A stretch of DNA of 64,000 nt from Raphanus sativus (GCF_000801105.2 NC_079516.1:43752908-43816907); one strand, 5' to 3'; numbered from the stretch's first letter, positions 11,751 to 24,873 are shown. Translations and numbers: made by a program. The notes: generated by a model not told the origin, from the letters alone.

Positions 11751-12455
11751 AGAAAACAAAGTGTCCCTCGTGGCTATAGATAGAAAGTCCTTGTGAACTA
11801 CTTTTTCATAGTTTCAGCCTTGTAAACTTTTGCACATGTCCTTTCTCATAGAATCTCATTGATTTACCAAAGGATGTCTCTTGACATTCCTACTTCTATG
11901 TTTAAGTAGTCAGATACGTGGACTTGTCCTCTATATTTTCAGCAGTAATGGCATATTCGATTCTTGAGCTCTTGCTTCCCACCACTAGATTGCCTGAGAG
12001 AAGAATATATGTTTACAAGCATTTGGTTAGGTCGTTTGCATGATAATAGATTTGTAGATAACTTGAAAACACTGGAAGTGGACTATGTGCTCTGTTTTTG
12101 TTAATGATGAACAAATGCCGATGACTTATTATATCCAATGTCCTGAGAGTGTTTACAATAAGATGGTTTGATATCTTTGGAACTAACTTGTGTTTCAAGT
12201 TTCCTTAAAAACGCTAGCTTCTTTTTGCAGTGATCTAAATATATATGCAAAACCGCAAATACTAGAGGATCAATAGTGAAAGATCATTTTATTAGGTTAA
12301 TAAAAACCATTGTGTTTTGCTGTAACCTGGATCCCAAGGTCTCGGGTAGCTTCTTGAAAAGTGTTTTTTCCTCTTAATTTTATCTTTTGTTCTGTAGCTG
12401 ATCCAGCCCACCATTTCTTGTATTCGCTTAACACCGGCTAAGATTGTTAGTAATT

Positions 12456-12471
12456 CCCCCCCCCCCCCCCC
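12456..12471. repeat. Run of 16 C
   Basis: Homopolymer of 16 cytosines. Run length in such tracts is error-prone in sequencing and assembly. The rest of 12413-13117 is AT-rich intergenic DNA with no gene that I can recognise. Confidence 0.9.
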
Positions 12472-13117
12472 AACAGATTGTAAGTCAGCCACACAACGTT
12501 ATAGCGGTACGGAAGGGTTTAAAAAGGTGTTGTTAAGCACTTCGGGTTCGAAACATATCAAACTTAGATTTATCAACTTGTGTACTTGGACGATATATAT
12601 ATTTAATTTTTATTGCAAGTAACCGGATCTATTTAACGCTGGTAAACAGACCCTCAAAAATTATTCAGTTAGGCTAGTTACTTCCAAATTATCAAAAGAA
12701 AAACAGATTGTAAGTGTAACTTCTAAGTCAAAGATATTCTAAAGGTAAGTCAAAAGAAAATAAGGTTTTTTCCATTAGGAATTATAGAAAACAATATAAA
12801 TTAGGTAGTTTTGAAAGTATATCTTTTGAAGTAATTTGTATAAGATTTTCTTTACTACTAAAGATCCTTTGTATATTTTGTGTGGAAATTATCATATCCA
12901 CCTCAACAATTTGATAGATTTTGTGATTACACTTGTAGATAAGATTTGAACGCAGTAACGGAGAAATTACATTTTGTAATAGTTTCAATTAGCATATATA
13001 TAATATGCTTTTGTCTGAAATTCAGCATATAAATCATATTTGACAAAGTTTTGTAACAAGAAAAAAGTTTTCTTCTTCGATAACGAAGATTCTTGTAAGG
13101 AGAATAAATTTAGCAAA

Positions 13118-15257
13118 ATGAGTCATCAGCCTTCTGCTATTATCGCAACTGCTAGCTATGATTGTACAATCCGATTCTGGGAAGCCGAAACCACTCACTG
13201 TTACCGTGCCATCAACTGTCCTGCTCTGGTCTCTCTCTCTCTCTATATATATATATATTTTGATAATATTGAAATTTTTAACTTTATCTGAAACATTCTC
13301 ATTTTAGCCTGAAAGAGAGCTCTACGAAGACCCAGATAAACCTCAGCATGTGAACAAGCTCGAGATAAGCCCAGATAAGCGTCATCTAGCAGCAGCTTGC
13401 AATCCTTATATACGGCTCTTTGATATCAATTCCCATTATGCACATGTATATATATATATATATATATATCCTTTATTTTATCTTTATTTCAATGTGGTTC
13501 TTGGTTTCTTGGACATGGAGTTTTACGTGAGCATCTTCAGGTGAGGACTTTTGTTTCACACACCAGCAATGTTACGGCCGTTGGGTTTCATGCTGACAGC
13601 AATTCGATGTACTCAGGATCAGAGGATGGCACAGTTAGGATCTGGGACTTGAGGTACAATCAGTTTTTCTTTCAGCTGAAATCAATGTTAATTAAGGACA
13701 CGCATGTTCTTAGCAACACTTTGTTGACTCGTAAACCGAAATGCAGGTCTCCTAATCAACCAGAGGTGTACGAACGGAATTGCCAAAAGGCATATCACGC
13801 TCATGAAAGTGTTACCCCAATTAACACAGTTGTTTTACACCCAAATCAGGTACATCAACTCTAGCCAACTCGTATATGTGTTAGTGAAGTGTTGTTGGCA
13901 ATATATATGTATCAGCTTTCTTTAGTAGGTAACGAGAATTATGTGTGTTATACACTATCTAATTGGTAAAATGGTACAGACTGAATTGATATCTGGAGAC
14001 AAAGATGGAATTATACGTGTATGGGATACCAGAATGAATGCATGTACCATTGAACTGGTACATTTCTTTATACTATAGTTACATTAAGATTACAAAAAAT
14101 TATTTCATAAATCACTCGGCTGTGTAACTATGTATAGGTACCAGAACCTGATACAGCTATACGGTCTTTATCGTTTATGAGGGATGGGACAATGTTGGTT
14201 GCTGCTAACGACGGTGGCACATGTTATACATGGAACATCTTGCGTGGAAATCAGGTATTCTTCTCATTTAACTGTTGGATACAAGTGTTTATTTGTGTTA
14301 TAGTGGTAATCGAACATGGACAGAACCAATTGCATTGTCCATGCCCATATACACGACAAGTCTACATTCCCTAAGGTTTTAAGAAGTAGTTGTGTTTGTA
14401 ATTGTGCATTCAACTTAAAATTTAATTCCTCCTGAGTTCGAGCTTTTCTTCAAACGAAATCACTGCTATACTAGAAGTGTAAGCTTTGACTTCGGTCTAT
14501 GCAGTTTACCTAGTAATACATATGCGATCTGATCATCTATGGCATTAGTTGAAAACATTTAAAAAAAAAAATCCAAAATCGGATCAGACAGTATGGTGTG
14601 GTTCTTAAGGAAACAATAAGTGCATTTCTTAATGGGATGACCAAATCAGCCGACAGGACATTTTTAAAAAATTGATAAATAATGTTTCTTATTTTTCAGG
14701 TGATAACGGAATTTGAGCCCATTCGTAAGCTTCAAGCTCATAATAGACAGATCCTTAAATGTGTTATATCTCCTGATAACAAGTAATGCCTTTCTTAAAA
14801 CGTTTTCTTAGTTTTCTCCAGTCCTTGGAAACACTTAACATTATATATATTTGTTAATCAGATATCTAGTGACTGCATCCTCTGATAAAACTGTCAAAAT
14901 CTGGAACATCGATAATTTCACGCTAGTTAAAGTCTTAACAGGTATGATCTCCATGTATTTAACGCACTATTTCATTCTCAAGTTTAAAATCATCAATCTT
15001 ATTTAACAGGACATCAGAGATGGGTCTGGGACTGCGCCTTCTCAGTGGATGGAAAATTTCTTTTAACAGGTACTGATCTCCACTTGAACACTTGTGCGAG
15101 ACGTAAGAAGAGTCTTTAAACTGGTTTTGATTCTGTAATTTGCACAGCATCATCGGACAAGACGGCTAGATTGTGGTCGATGGAAGAGGGAAAAGAAGTG
15201 AGAGTGTACCGAGGTCATGACAAAGCAATTGTGTGTTGTGCACTCAATGATAGCTAA
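13118..15257 (+). CDS. LST8-2: WD40 protein LST8 (TOR complex subunit), LST8-2 type
   Basis: Ten exons with GT-AG introns, all in phase: 13118-13228, 13308-13445, 13541-13653, 13747-13849, 13980-14057, 14138-14254, 14700-14782, 14862-14941, 15010-15069, 15148-15257. The product is a WD40 propeller: [73 protein letters not shown] and [14 protein letters not shown] are recognisable blades. LST8 binds and stabilises the TOR kinase domain in TOR complexes. Position (between the F-box genes and RKP) points to At2g22040, LST8-2. The ATG at 13118 is chosen because [15 protein letters not shown] matches the family start; an in-frame ATG at 13040 would add a Lys/Phe-rich stretch. Oddities: exon 2 starts with about 13 extra residues ([13 protein letters not shown]) between the first two blades, the segment around [21 protein letters not shown] is longer than in LST8-1, and the stop lies at a duplication junction. 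Confidence 0.88.
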
Positions 15258-15342
15258 ATTGTGGTCGATAGAAGCTGGAAAAGAACTGAGAGTGTACCAA
15301 GGTCATCTTAAAGCAAATGTGTGTTGTGCACTCAGTGAATAA
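15250..15342 (+). pseudogene. Tandem partial duplicate of the last LST8 exon
   Basis: The sequence from 15253 repeats the end of exon 10 with an 88-bp offset; TTGTGGTCGA occurs at 15171 and 15259. In its own frame it reads [18 protein letters not shown]...KANVCCALSE followed by a stop. Because 88 is not a multiple of 3, the first copy meets a TAA at 15255-15257 at the junction and the duplicate is not translated in frame. Differences from the first copy are scattered, so the duplication is not recent. Confidence 0.8.
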
Positions 15343-18300
15343 TCCTGAATAAGAATCCAAAAAGCTAAATTAATAATGGACAAGTTATGATTATGTCAAT
15401 TGTGCTGTTTGTGTTTTAGAAAACTCTTGTAGATTTCAATCGGATTCATTTTAATTGCTCAACTGATCTCTTCGTGATTAAAATTTCTCTCTACATCTAA
15501 AAGCACGAAACATATGGAACCTCGTTTAGCTGTTATACAAAAACAAATCTACCAATCATTAGCTGCAACAAATATTGCAGTATTTTCTTATTTTTAGATA
15601 GGCAAATTAAGTGGTCTCATCATTTGTTCCGTATTCACTCAATGCTTATAACTAATGCGGTTTAAACCTTCTAGTTTCTAAAAGCATTTTCTCTCATATA
15701 CTAACACATTTATTTATTTATTTATGTTGATAAATTATTTTAGTGATCCGGTCAGTTTCGTAAAGAACGTAATTAGGGTTATAAAGTAGACTATTCCGAA
15801 AACGTACTACACTGTCTGATTCGAATTAATAATATCTTCCGATTAATACCAAGAATGGACCGATCATCTGTTACAGCCCACTAGATAAACTACTTCGACC
15901 GAAATCCAAACCGAAACTGGCCAACTAGTGATATTTTTATTCTTAGAAAAAACTAAAACCAGAATTGATATGGTACACAAGCTCTAAAATATTATCACTA
16001 GAATACCACTACTTGGTTTTGCGAACACATTTATGTTTCCTAATCATTTTAAATGCTAGTTTAATTTATTTTCTCTCTACTCCTAATAGTAAACAAAATC
16101 AAATTTACCATGCTTCTTTACACCTCTAATGAGTCTGTAAAATTCAGGAAAAGCGATAATTTCATACTGTACATGAAAAATATGAACATTTACTACTTGC
16201 ATTGACCATAGTTAACTCGTAAAATCTCAAACAGAAATGCTTATAGCAACTTTGTTGGGTAGTTAATGCATCGGTAGTTATTTTCTTTCTTTGGATAGTT
16301 AAAACATTGCGATTAGGTTCTCTAATTCATTTAAAGGGTTAGGTTTTCCTTCTCATATGTATTATTTCGACAATGATTTATTATAAATTAGTTAGTTTAG
16401 ATTCATTCATCGCTTAGCATATCATAGTCTCTTTAGGTTATTTACAACATTTTAATTGGTCTTTTAATACAAAATTTAGGGTTTAAATTCCAACTTGAGT
16501 CTAGCTAGAAATTCCTTGCTATAACATATCTACAATAATCAGGTTGGATTCACTAATCCTTTATCAATATTTAAGAGAATTTAGTGATTTATTACTTAAA
16601 ACATTATCATTTTATTAGGTAGATAGGTATTAGTTGACGACAAAAAAAAAATAGAAATTGCATGCTCTACGCACAACTTATAAAAATTTTACTCTGACAT
16701 CATTTTGGAGTATGAAACATAGTGGGTTGGAGATGCTCTTAATTGCCAATTTGGGTGTAAAATTTATTGTTTACAGATTAGGCATTAAAAGTTTAAATTA
16801 TGATTTGTAACAAAGCTTATTCAAGCCGTTTGAATTAGTATTTATTTGTTAAAGTTCAAAATTTAGAGTTTGAGCTTTAGCATAGAATTTAAAATTTAGT
16901 ATTTTAAAACTTGTATTCTGGTCAAACTTTTAAAACTTGTTTATTGTTGAAGAAAATGTAATCGACAAGGTTTACCAATTAGTATATGGAGAAAATTTCT
17001 GGTTGAAACTTGGGTGTTTATTCCATTACATAACTCAACGCACCGTTTAAGCATCACCGACACGAGGGCACTGTTTAGAAAGTAGCCGGTGAAGTAGCTG
17101 TTAACCATGGTTTAAAAAAAAAAGGGTCGCTGTTAACCAACGTGGAACTCGTAGACAATACATTATTTATCAGCCACTAGCCGACAGTGGCCTCGCTGCT
17201 TATCACGTGGTGTCACTAGAGAGGCGAGAGTGAATTTAATTATTAGTGTAATACTCTCAGCTAAGGTGGACATAGACATAGTCGTGTGTCTCTCGGAAGT
17301 TGGCAAAAGCTCTGATGACAAGTCATCGATGGCCCTGTCCCGTTCCGTCGGATTAACATAATAAACACTTTTTATTTTGAAACTTAAACACTCTTCTTTC
17401 CATAATATAGGACACGATGGAATGGCTTTGACAAATGTTTTACAGATATTAAGTCAACATTAAACTGAAATAGAAAAAAGTCAAAAATACAACAAGGTCA
17501 GGTATAATATTTTCTAGAAAAATTATTGGGTTTTCAATATGGGAGTGGATACTTAGATTACAATAGATCAACTTAAAAGTCAACTACCGTGAAAACCAAT
17601 ATGTAATATCCTCTGAGTATAAATTGACCAATATCCTTTAAGTTTTGCAATTCATACGATTACTTTTTTTGGGACAACAATTCATACGATTACAAGATTA
17701 TTTTTATACAAACAATACTTCACTGCAAAAGTTTTACACTCTATCAGAAGAGGAAATGTTTAAAAAATAAAAATAATAACCAGCTACAATCTTTGCCATA
17801 GAAATGCAAGACCAGATACAAGATGAGAAACTAACTCATCAAAAGAGAGGATAAGAGATCAAATAGTGAATAAGATCCAATGAACATTAATTGACCAACT
17901 AAAAAGATGAATGAACAGTTTGACTTGTAGATAAGTTTAAAAATGCATATAAGAGTGACTACAGCTTGTGCAACCAATAAGGCTAGAGACTCTGCAACAA
18001 CGACAACAAGGTCATAAAACTGGGAGGAGAATCCTTATTGTACCGGCGAGTGTTAAGCATCCAAAAATAAGTCCATCAGAGAACTAAAGAAACGAAAGAC
18101 TTCATTTGAGACTAGGCTCTTTGTTAAACAATCACCTAAACCAAGTGAGATAAATTCGAGGAAAATAGGCTTTATAAAGAAGTAAACTAGGCTATGAAAA
18201 CCCAACGAATCCGAATCACAACATAATATTATTTCTCTTCCCAATCTGCCACAAATGAGAAGGAAATGACATCAATACAATTATTATTATTATTATTTTT
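15343..18300. other. AT-rich intergenic region, no gene recognised
   Basis: About 3 kb without a conserved reading frame on either strand. The stretch around 17040-17350 is less AT-rich than its surroundings and could be a remnant of a promoter or a lost gene. I found no protein similarity in it. There are no clear terminal repeats. Confidence 0.5.
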
Positions 18301-18303
18301 AAA

Positions 18304-18420
18304 GGGGTACACGAGGACTTTCCGGGAGGTCATCCATCTTAATACTACTCTCATCCAAATACGTTTTACTGCAAAGTTCTAATAGGATCCGGTGTATTAG
18401 TGCTGGTATGATCACACCCT
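18304..18420 (-). pseudogene. Degenerate 5S rRNA copy
   Basis: Read on the minus strand, this stretch follows plant 5S rRNA through its length: GATCATACCAGCACTAAT near the 5' end, CACCGGATCC, GAGAGTAGTA, GATGACCTCCCGG and AAGTCCTCGTGT near the 3' end. Most differences are C-to-T or G-to-A transitions, including in the internal A-box region (about 50-64 of the gene). It is therefore probably transcriptionally dead and fits decay of methylated cytosines. A second scrap resembling GAACTCCG lies at about 18424-18436, on its 5' side. A lone 5S copy in euchromatic intergenic DNA is a dispersed pseudogene, not an array. Confidence 0.85.
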
Positions 18421-18705
18421 TTCTGCGGAGTTCTAATTGTATGATCAATACAATTATTGTTAAAGCAAAACTGGATCTAAAACTTGCTGTGTGGCCATCT
18501 TGAGAAGCGCTAATTAGGGTGAAGTCGTTCTTTTTTCCGACTTGTTTTGATTACCAAGATCTAAGAGTTAAAAAGATTTGAAAATTTTGGTTTTTTCATG
18601 TTTTTTTTTTCTCTCTTCCCCCTGCAATAAAAACAAAAAGACCCAATGACTACTATTTAAAACCATGTGAAAATATAGTAAAAATGTTAGGGGAACAAAT
18701 TTTTT

Positions 18706-18730
18706 TGTATATATATATATATATATATTT
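18706..18730. repeat. (TA)n microsatellite followed by poly-T
   Basis: Alternating TA repeats running into a T tract, in AT-rich intergenic DNA (18440-19600) that otherwise shows no gene. Confidence 0.8.
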
Positions 18731-19855
18731 TTTTTTTTTCCAAAAATTCCGGTGAAAATTTAGCAATAAAACATAAAACCCAAATTGATAAAATTAATAA
18801 GGCAAATCTTCAAAATAACACTTTTTAAAATATATCAGCTAATGATAGAAAATCAAGATAGCATTAATTTGAAAAGGAGTCTAAATTACTCTATTTTAAC
18901 CTTAATCTCATTCTACCCTTAAATAATAAACCATAAATCATATAACTAAATTCAAACATAAATATAAAATAATTTTTTAATTGGTGCTATTTTATAGGCT
19001 TTGTGTGTGTTATTTTCAAATAAAATGTATTTAGTGCTATTTAAAGTATTTTTCAGACTCTAATATTTGATATCTTATTTATTAAATAGTTAAACTGCGA
19101 TATTTCTATAATATTTGAAATTCAGGAAAACGTTTTATGCGATATAAAATAGATAAAAATCCGAAATGAAAGAACAATAACAAGTATAAGAAACTGTAAT
19201 GTGAAAAAGAAACTATGATGTCAAGAAAAAAACAAATGTAAAAGAAAAATATTAGTTATTCTTTGACATTTTTAATTAAAACTTTAAAAGTAAAAAAAAA
19301 CGTCAGCGCAAAAGAATATGATTAGTGTTTACTTGTTTGCATTTGTTATTTGATTACGAAACAGGTAACAAGCCACGTGTACCGAAGGGACGTAAGAAAA
19401 TGTCCGCATCGTAGACTTTTCCTCCGGTCGTTAAAAAAAAATTACAGCGATCAAAATCACAAACAAGACGCCGGACCGTTGATGCCAAAAAAAAAAACGC
19501 CGGAGCGTCGATTAGAAGACGTAATCACCCACGTCATTAACACCGACACGTGTCAGTTGAAGACCCGAATGCCACACGATTCATTGGCTCGTTCGGTGGT
19601 AGCCTCCGGTCTCTGATTCCGTGGCGCTCTTTCTTCTTCTCTTCCCTCTTCTCTCTCTCTATTCCCCAAACATTTGGGCATTGAAGAATCTCTCTCTCCC
19701 TTCCAGAAGAAGAAAAATAGAAAAATAGAAAAAGTCTTCTCCTTTATTTTTTTTTTTAAGAAATAGCAAACAAAACCTAGCACGACTCCGCCGTCTTTGC
19801 TTTTCGTTCAGATTTGGTGGTTTCATCTGTTTGAAATCGGCTTTCAATTTCTCCG

Positions 19856-20052
19856 GTGAGTTTCTATTTTTTTTCTCGCTGTGATTCGTTTCATCTGTTT
19901 GGAATCAAAACGATAGAAAAATTGAATAGCTTTATGGTTTGTTCCTCCACCATATCTGGTTAAAAGAAAAAAAAGTTGTAAGCTTTGTGGTCACTTCTTC
20001 GAAACTCTTGTTGGATTTGGAAACTGATGCTACTTTTTGTTCTCATCCACAG
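19856..20052 (+). other. Probable intron in the 5' UTR of RKP
   Basis: A GT donor in CTCCG|GTGAGT at 19856 and an AG acceptor in TCATCCACAG ending at 20052 define a 197-bp intron in the leader, 137 bp before the ATG. The preceding exon would start within the CT-rich stretch at about 19630-19855. This is inferred from splice signals and T-richness only; RNA-seq would settle it. Confidence 0.55.
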
Positions 20053-20189
20053 CTTTTCCGAGCTCTTGATCTCAAGAGTGTGGCTTCTTTGTGATTTGGT
20101 TGTGTTGAAGAGTTAAGGTTATTGGTGGAGTTATTTAAGAAAATCTTCGAGAGTGTGACAGAGAGATTGACAAATCTGTCAATGCCAAT

Positions 20190-23100
20190 ATGGCTGAAGA
20201 CACCCTACGGGTTGGTGGTGGTATGATGTCTTCTGGTTTAGCCGTTTTACTCAATGGTGAAGACAACGCCAAGGAGAGTTCATCTAAATCTCGCATCGTT
20301 CCACATTTTGATTATTCCGTTCAGCGACCTCTAGAACGGACCATCGAGTTCGTATTTGGTCTACCAGAGAAGTCTGTTGGTCCATTGGACGGCGGCAAAG
20401 TGGACAGTAGCTTGGTCCGAGCGGTGATCAGGAATCAATTCTCCAAGGTTCATTGTGAGTTTGATGCTTCGGTGAGTCAGAGAGAAGGGATCTCTGTTGT
20501 GAGTCACGGTGTTGTTGGACCTTCCGTTGTTGGCCTCGAAGAGGATAGCATATGCGGTGAGATCAGGACTGTGAAGCCGCCTCTTGTGTTGGAGAGCTTT
20601 GCGCTCTTCAGCTCCGCCAGGGCTAACGCTTGTGTCTGGAAAGGCAGATGGATGTATGAAGTTGCTTTAGAGACCTCTGGGATTCAACAGCTTGGTTGGG
20701 CTAGTATTGCTTGTCCTTTCACTGACCAGAAAGGTGTGGGTGATGCTGATGATTCGTATGCTTTTGATGGTCGAAGGGTGAGCAAATGGAACAATGAATC
20801 TGAACCTTATGGGCAGTCTTGGGTAGCTGGTGACGTCATCGGTTGCTGCATAGATTTGAACTGTGATGAGATATCTTTCTACAGGAATGGCGTCTCCCTT
20901 GGGGTTGCATTTTCTGGTATTAGGAAACTTGGACCTGGATTTGGGTATTACCCTGCTATTTCTCTTTCTCAAGGTGAGAGATGTGAGTTAAATTTCGGTG
21001 CTTACCCGTTCAAATACCCTGTGGAAGGTTTCCTACCTCTCCAAGAAGCTCCACCTCGAAGTTCTTTTGCAACAGAGCTACTACGCTGCTTCTCAAGATT
21101 GCTGGATAGGCCGGACCGTTCGTTGGCTGATACATTAAGTAGACTTAGGAGGTTTGCCTCCGTTGAAGAACTCTTTTCCCCTGTTTCTCGTGCCATATGT
21201 GATGAGTTCTACTACATGCTTGGGCAAGACCCTTTGTTGCCTGAGTACTTAGGACGGGGTGCATTTCTCTCATTCCTCTTAGAGATTTTTAGAACTCAAG
21301 CCCCGCATGACTGTTCAAGTTTAGACAGAGTTCTTGATGTGCTTCTTGAGTCCCCACTGTCTCATTTGATCTTTGCGCATGTAATAAACGCTCTCGCTTT
21401 TAGCTGCAAAACAGCAACGCTTACTCTAACCGAGTGTCCATACTCAGGACCTTATCCCTATCTTGCGCTGGCTTGTCATTTGTTAAGACGGGAAGAAATG
21501 ATGGTACTGTGGTGGAGATCTTTGCATTTCGAGTTTCTGTTCGAAGGTTTCTTGTCATGCCGGAGTTCCAACAAGCACGACTTACAGCAACTAATGCCTG
21601 TTGTTTGGTGGCCTGGATCCTCTGAAGATATATCCCACGAGAGTAGCATGGGCTTTACGATCTCTGCTCTCTCTGAAGCCATTAACAAGGTATGATAGAA
21701 TCACTTTCTTTTGCTCTCTGGAACATGATTAGCTAATTCTCTCTCTCTCTCTTGGAATTCAGATCGAGGAGAAGCAGAGAAACCTCTGTCTCTTGGTCAT
21801 ACAGTTCATACCACCCATATCGCCTCCCCAGCTTCCTGGTTCAGCATTCAGGGGATTCCTACAGAACCTCTTATTAAAGAACAGAGGCGCGGACAGGAAT
21901 CTGGCCCCTTCAGGAGTTACACGAAACTCAGTTCTTGTCTCTCTGTTCTCGGTTATACTCCATTTTTTGTCAGAAGGTTTTGAGATGCTGAAGAGTAGTG
22001 AAACTGTCCGTCACAATGTTGGTTTCCTTCACAGAGGTGGTCAGCAGACGTTTCCATTGAGTTTGTTTCTTAAAAATGATCCACACCGAGCTGACATCAC
22101 CAGGCTTGGCGGGTTGTTTAGTCATATATCGAAGTCCTACCCTACAGATGATCAAGAGGAAGAAATTATGCGGTGGGAAGAAGGTTGTATGGATGATGAA
22201 CACAGTAGAGTAACTCACAGAACCGAGCAGAAGCCATGCTGTTGCATAGCCTATGATACTGATCTTACTAAATCCTTAAAGGACCGAGGAAAGAATACTG
22301 CGAAAAGTACTCGTGGTCAGTGCAGCTCTATTCCTGAGAGATCCTCTCATGTTGCTGCAGAATGTAGTGGTGGAAGTTTCAGTGAAGAAATAGAGGACAA
22401 GCCTAGCACGAGTAATCAGTCTGACCCCGACTTTGGTTATCGTCCAGTAAGATTTATGAGGACTTCAATACAAGAGAGTAGAATATCATCTGCTATACTA
22501 AGCGAAGAGGAACTGTTAGATTCTCTATTGCTATTATACCATATTGCTGTTGCTCCAAATTTTAAGCAGGTAAGTTTAGTTTTTCCCTTTTGTTTAGATT
22601 ATGCTGTATGATTCACCCATGCATATGCTTGAAAGGTTGATTGAATGTCCTTTTGCTTAGGCATCATACTACATGTCTCAACAATCGCAATCAATATCAC
22701 TTCTTGAAGAAACAGATAAACAAATAAGAGAACGAGCTTCTAGTGACCAATTAAAGCGCTTGAAGGAAGCTCGCAAAAGTTACAAGGAAGAAGTGATGGA
22801 GTGCGTCAGACATTCTGCATGGTAAGTTTAACTTAATTCTTGGATCACTGTATATCAGAGTGTAGTGACGAAGGTTTTAATCAAACTCTATGTGTGGCAG
22901 TGTTACAAAGCTTATATATCTCAAATGTTTTCGGCTTTCCTCATTCTGAGTCACTTTTTTATAGGTTTCGCATCTCATTGTTCTCTCGGTGGAAGCAAAG
23001 GGGAATGTATGCGTTGTGTATGTGGGTTGTTCAGTTACTTCTGATTCTCAGCAAAATGGATTCTGTGTTTGTGTACATTCCAGAGTTTTACCTTGAATCT

Positions 23101-24873
23101 TTGGTAAATAGCTCAAGGCCTCCACTTTAGTTGTTTTTTTCTGCGAAGTCCTTGAGTTAACACTCTTTTAATATTTTTTTACCTCAGGTAGATTGTTTCC
23201 ATGTGCTTCGCAAGAGTGATCCTCCGTTTGTTCCATCAACAACGTTTATCAAGCAAGGACTATCATCATTTGTATGCCTAAATCTCTTGTCACTTTTTTT
23301 TTGTCTCTCTTTCTTATTCATGGCTGAGTTTAGTTAGTTAGCTCTAAGTCAGTTGCACAACGGCTAGCTCTAACGTTGCCATTATGAATTGTTGGGTTTT
23401 CAGATAACTTTTGTAGTAACGCACTTCAACGATTCAAGGATATCGAACACAGATCTTAGAGATCTACTTCTCCAGTCAATATCCGTCTTGGTACAGTACA
23501 AAGAGTACATGGAAGCTTTTGAGAACAACGAGGCAGCTACTCGGCACATGCCTGCAGCTCTACTGTCAGCGTTTGACAATAGATCTTGGATCCCTGTCAC
23601 GAATATATTTCTTCGTCTTTGCAAAGGTTCCGGATTTAGCTCTTTGAAGAACGGGGAGTCTTCCTTTTCATCAACTGTCTTCCAGGTTACTTCTTTGAAG
23701 AATGTGACATGTTTCTTATTTGATCCTCAGTTTGCATAGTAGGTTTTGATTTGTCTTGTTTTCTTTTGGTCTAGGCTCTTCTACGAGATGCTTGTATCAA
23801 TGACTGTGAATTACTCTCTACTTTTCTTAACCGGCTATTCAACACGCTGAGCTGGACCATCACTGAGTTTTCCGTCTCGGTGCGAGACATGCAAGAAAAG
23901 TATCAGGTCAGATAAAAATAATAAAAGCTTGGATGGATCACTTTGTATCGATTAAGTTTACCAGTTTTTTAAAAAACATTCCTCTTTGTTTTTATGCAGG
24001 TAATGGAGTTTCAGCAGAGGAAATGTTGCGTGATATTTGAGCTTTCAAGCAATCTCGCAAGGGTCTTAGAGTTCTGCACTTCTGCAATACCACAAGCATT
24101 TCTTTCTGGGACGGACACAAATCTCCGTAGGCTCACTGAGTTGATTCTTTTCATCTTGAATCACATGACCTCAGCAGTAGATGACGAGTTCTTTGATCTG
24201 TAAGTTCATTAAAAAAATGTTCCAAACGCTTGAAATGTCACTTAGACAGATTTTTTCTTCGGGCAGGTCACTTAGACGGCAAGGACAACCTTCAGAGAAA
24301 CTTAGCCGAGGGATCTTATTAGCTCCTTTGGTTGGTATCATCTTGAATCTCTTGGATGCTAGTGAAGAAGATACAAAACAGAAGCAACAACATGACGTAG
24401 TTGGTCTTTTCGCGAGCATGGACTGTCCTGATACAGTCTATTGCGGGTTTCAATACCTCTTGGAATATGACTGGGTACGTGAGCTCTTAAATCTAGTCTC
24501 TTCCCATGTTTGCTTCCTTTTTAACCAACACTGCTTCAAATTTTTTTTTTTTCAGGACGGTTGTGTAAGCGGTGATGATGCGTATGTGAAGAAACTTGGA
24601 CAGCTGGCGAGTTTCTTGAACCACCTCGTGAACCGAACTTCGTCACAAGAACCTGCAAGAATCGAAGAGCTGTTCAACAAAGACGCAACAGATTTAGATG
24701 ACAACACGTGCTGTATCTGCTACGCGGGTGATGCTAATGCGATGCTTGTTCCGTGTTCACATCGGTCATGTTACGGTTGCATAACTAGACATCTTCTCAA
24801 TTGTCAGAGATGTTTCTTCTGCAATGCTACGGTTATTGATGTTATAAGAGATAACGAAGAAGAAGACAACTGA
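20190..24873 (+). CDS. RKP: E3 ubiquitin ligase RKP (SPRY + RING)
   Basis: Ten coding exons with in-phase GT-AG introns: 20190-21689, 21763-22569, 22661-22821, 22965-23103, 23188-23271, 23404-23685, 23775-23906, 24000-24199, 24267-24474, 24556-24873. These give about 1276 aa, close to the 1280 aa I recall for Arabidopsis At2g22010. RKP (Related to KPC1) is a RING E3 ligase tied to degradation of cyclin-dependent-kinase inhibitors (KRPs) and known as a target of geminivirus C4. Exon 1 holds the SPRY domain at about residues 125-280 (WKGRWMYEVALETSGIQQLGW...YRNGVSLGVAFSGI). The last exon holds a C-terminal C3HC4 RING: CCICYAG...VPCSHRSCYGC...CQRCFFC. A Lys/Arg-rich amphipathic segment (RERASSDQLKRLKEARKSYKEE) in exon 3 looks coiled-coil. 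No lesions were seen. Confidence 0.95.

Larger units (their letters stand above)
4370..12412 (+). repeat. Tandem array of three ~3-kb units, each carrying an F-box/kelch gene
   Basis: The start codons of the three genes are 2966 and 3022 bp apart. Similarity covers the promoter (the words GTCGTATAAAAAGATAAA and CGCCGCTCTGGCGCTC recur), the coding region, and about 1.6 kb of 3' flank between units 1 and 2. Unit 2 differs from unit 1 at 9630-9700 by a local duplication around ATCATCATCACACGG. The third unit has a shorter and more diverged 3' flank that loses similarity near 12412. Units 2 and 3 are closer to each other upstream of the gene than either is to unit 1. Confidence 0.9.

Noticed and set aside
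13040..13117. Upstream ATG extending LST8 by 26 residues
   Set aside because: The extension (MTKFCNKKKVFFF...) has no match in the family, whose proteins start at the position of Met 13118.
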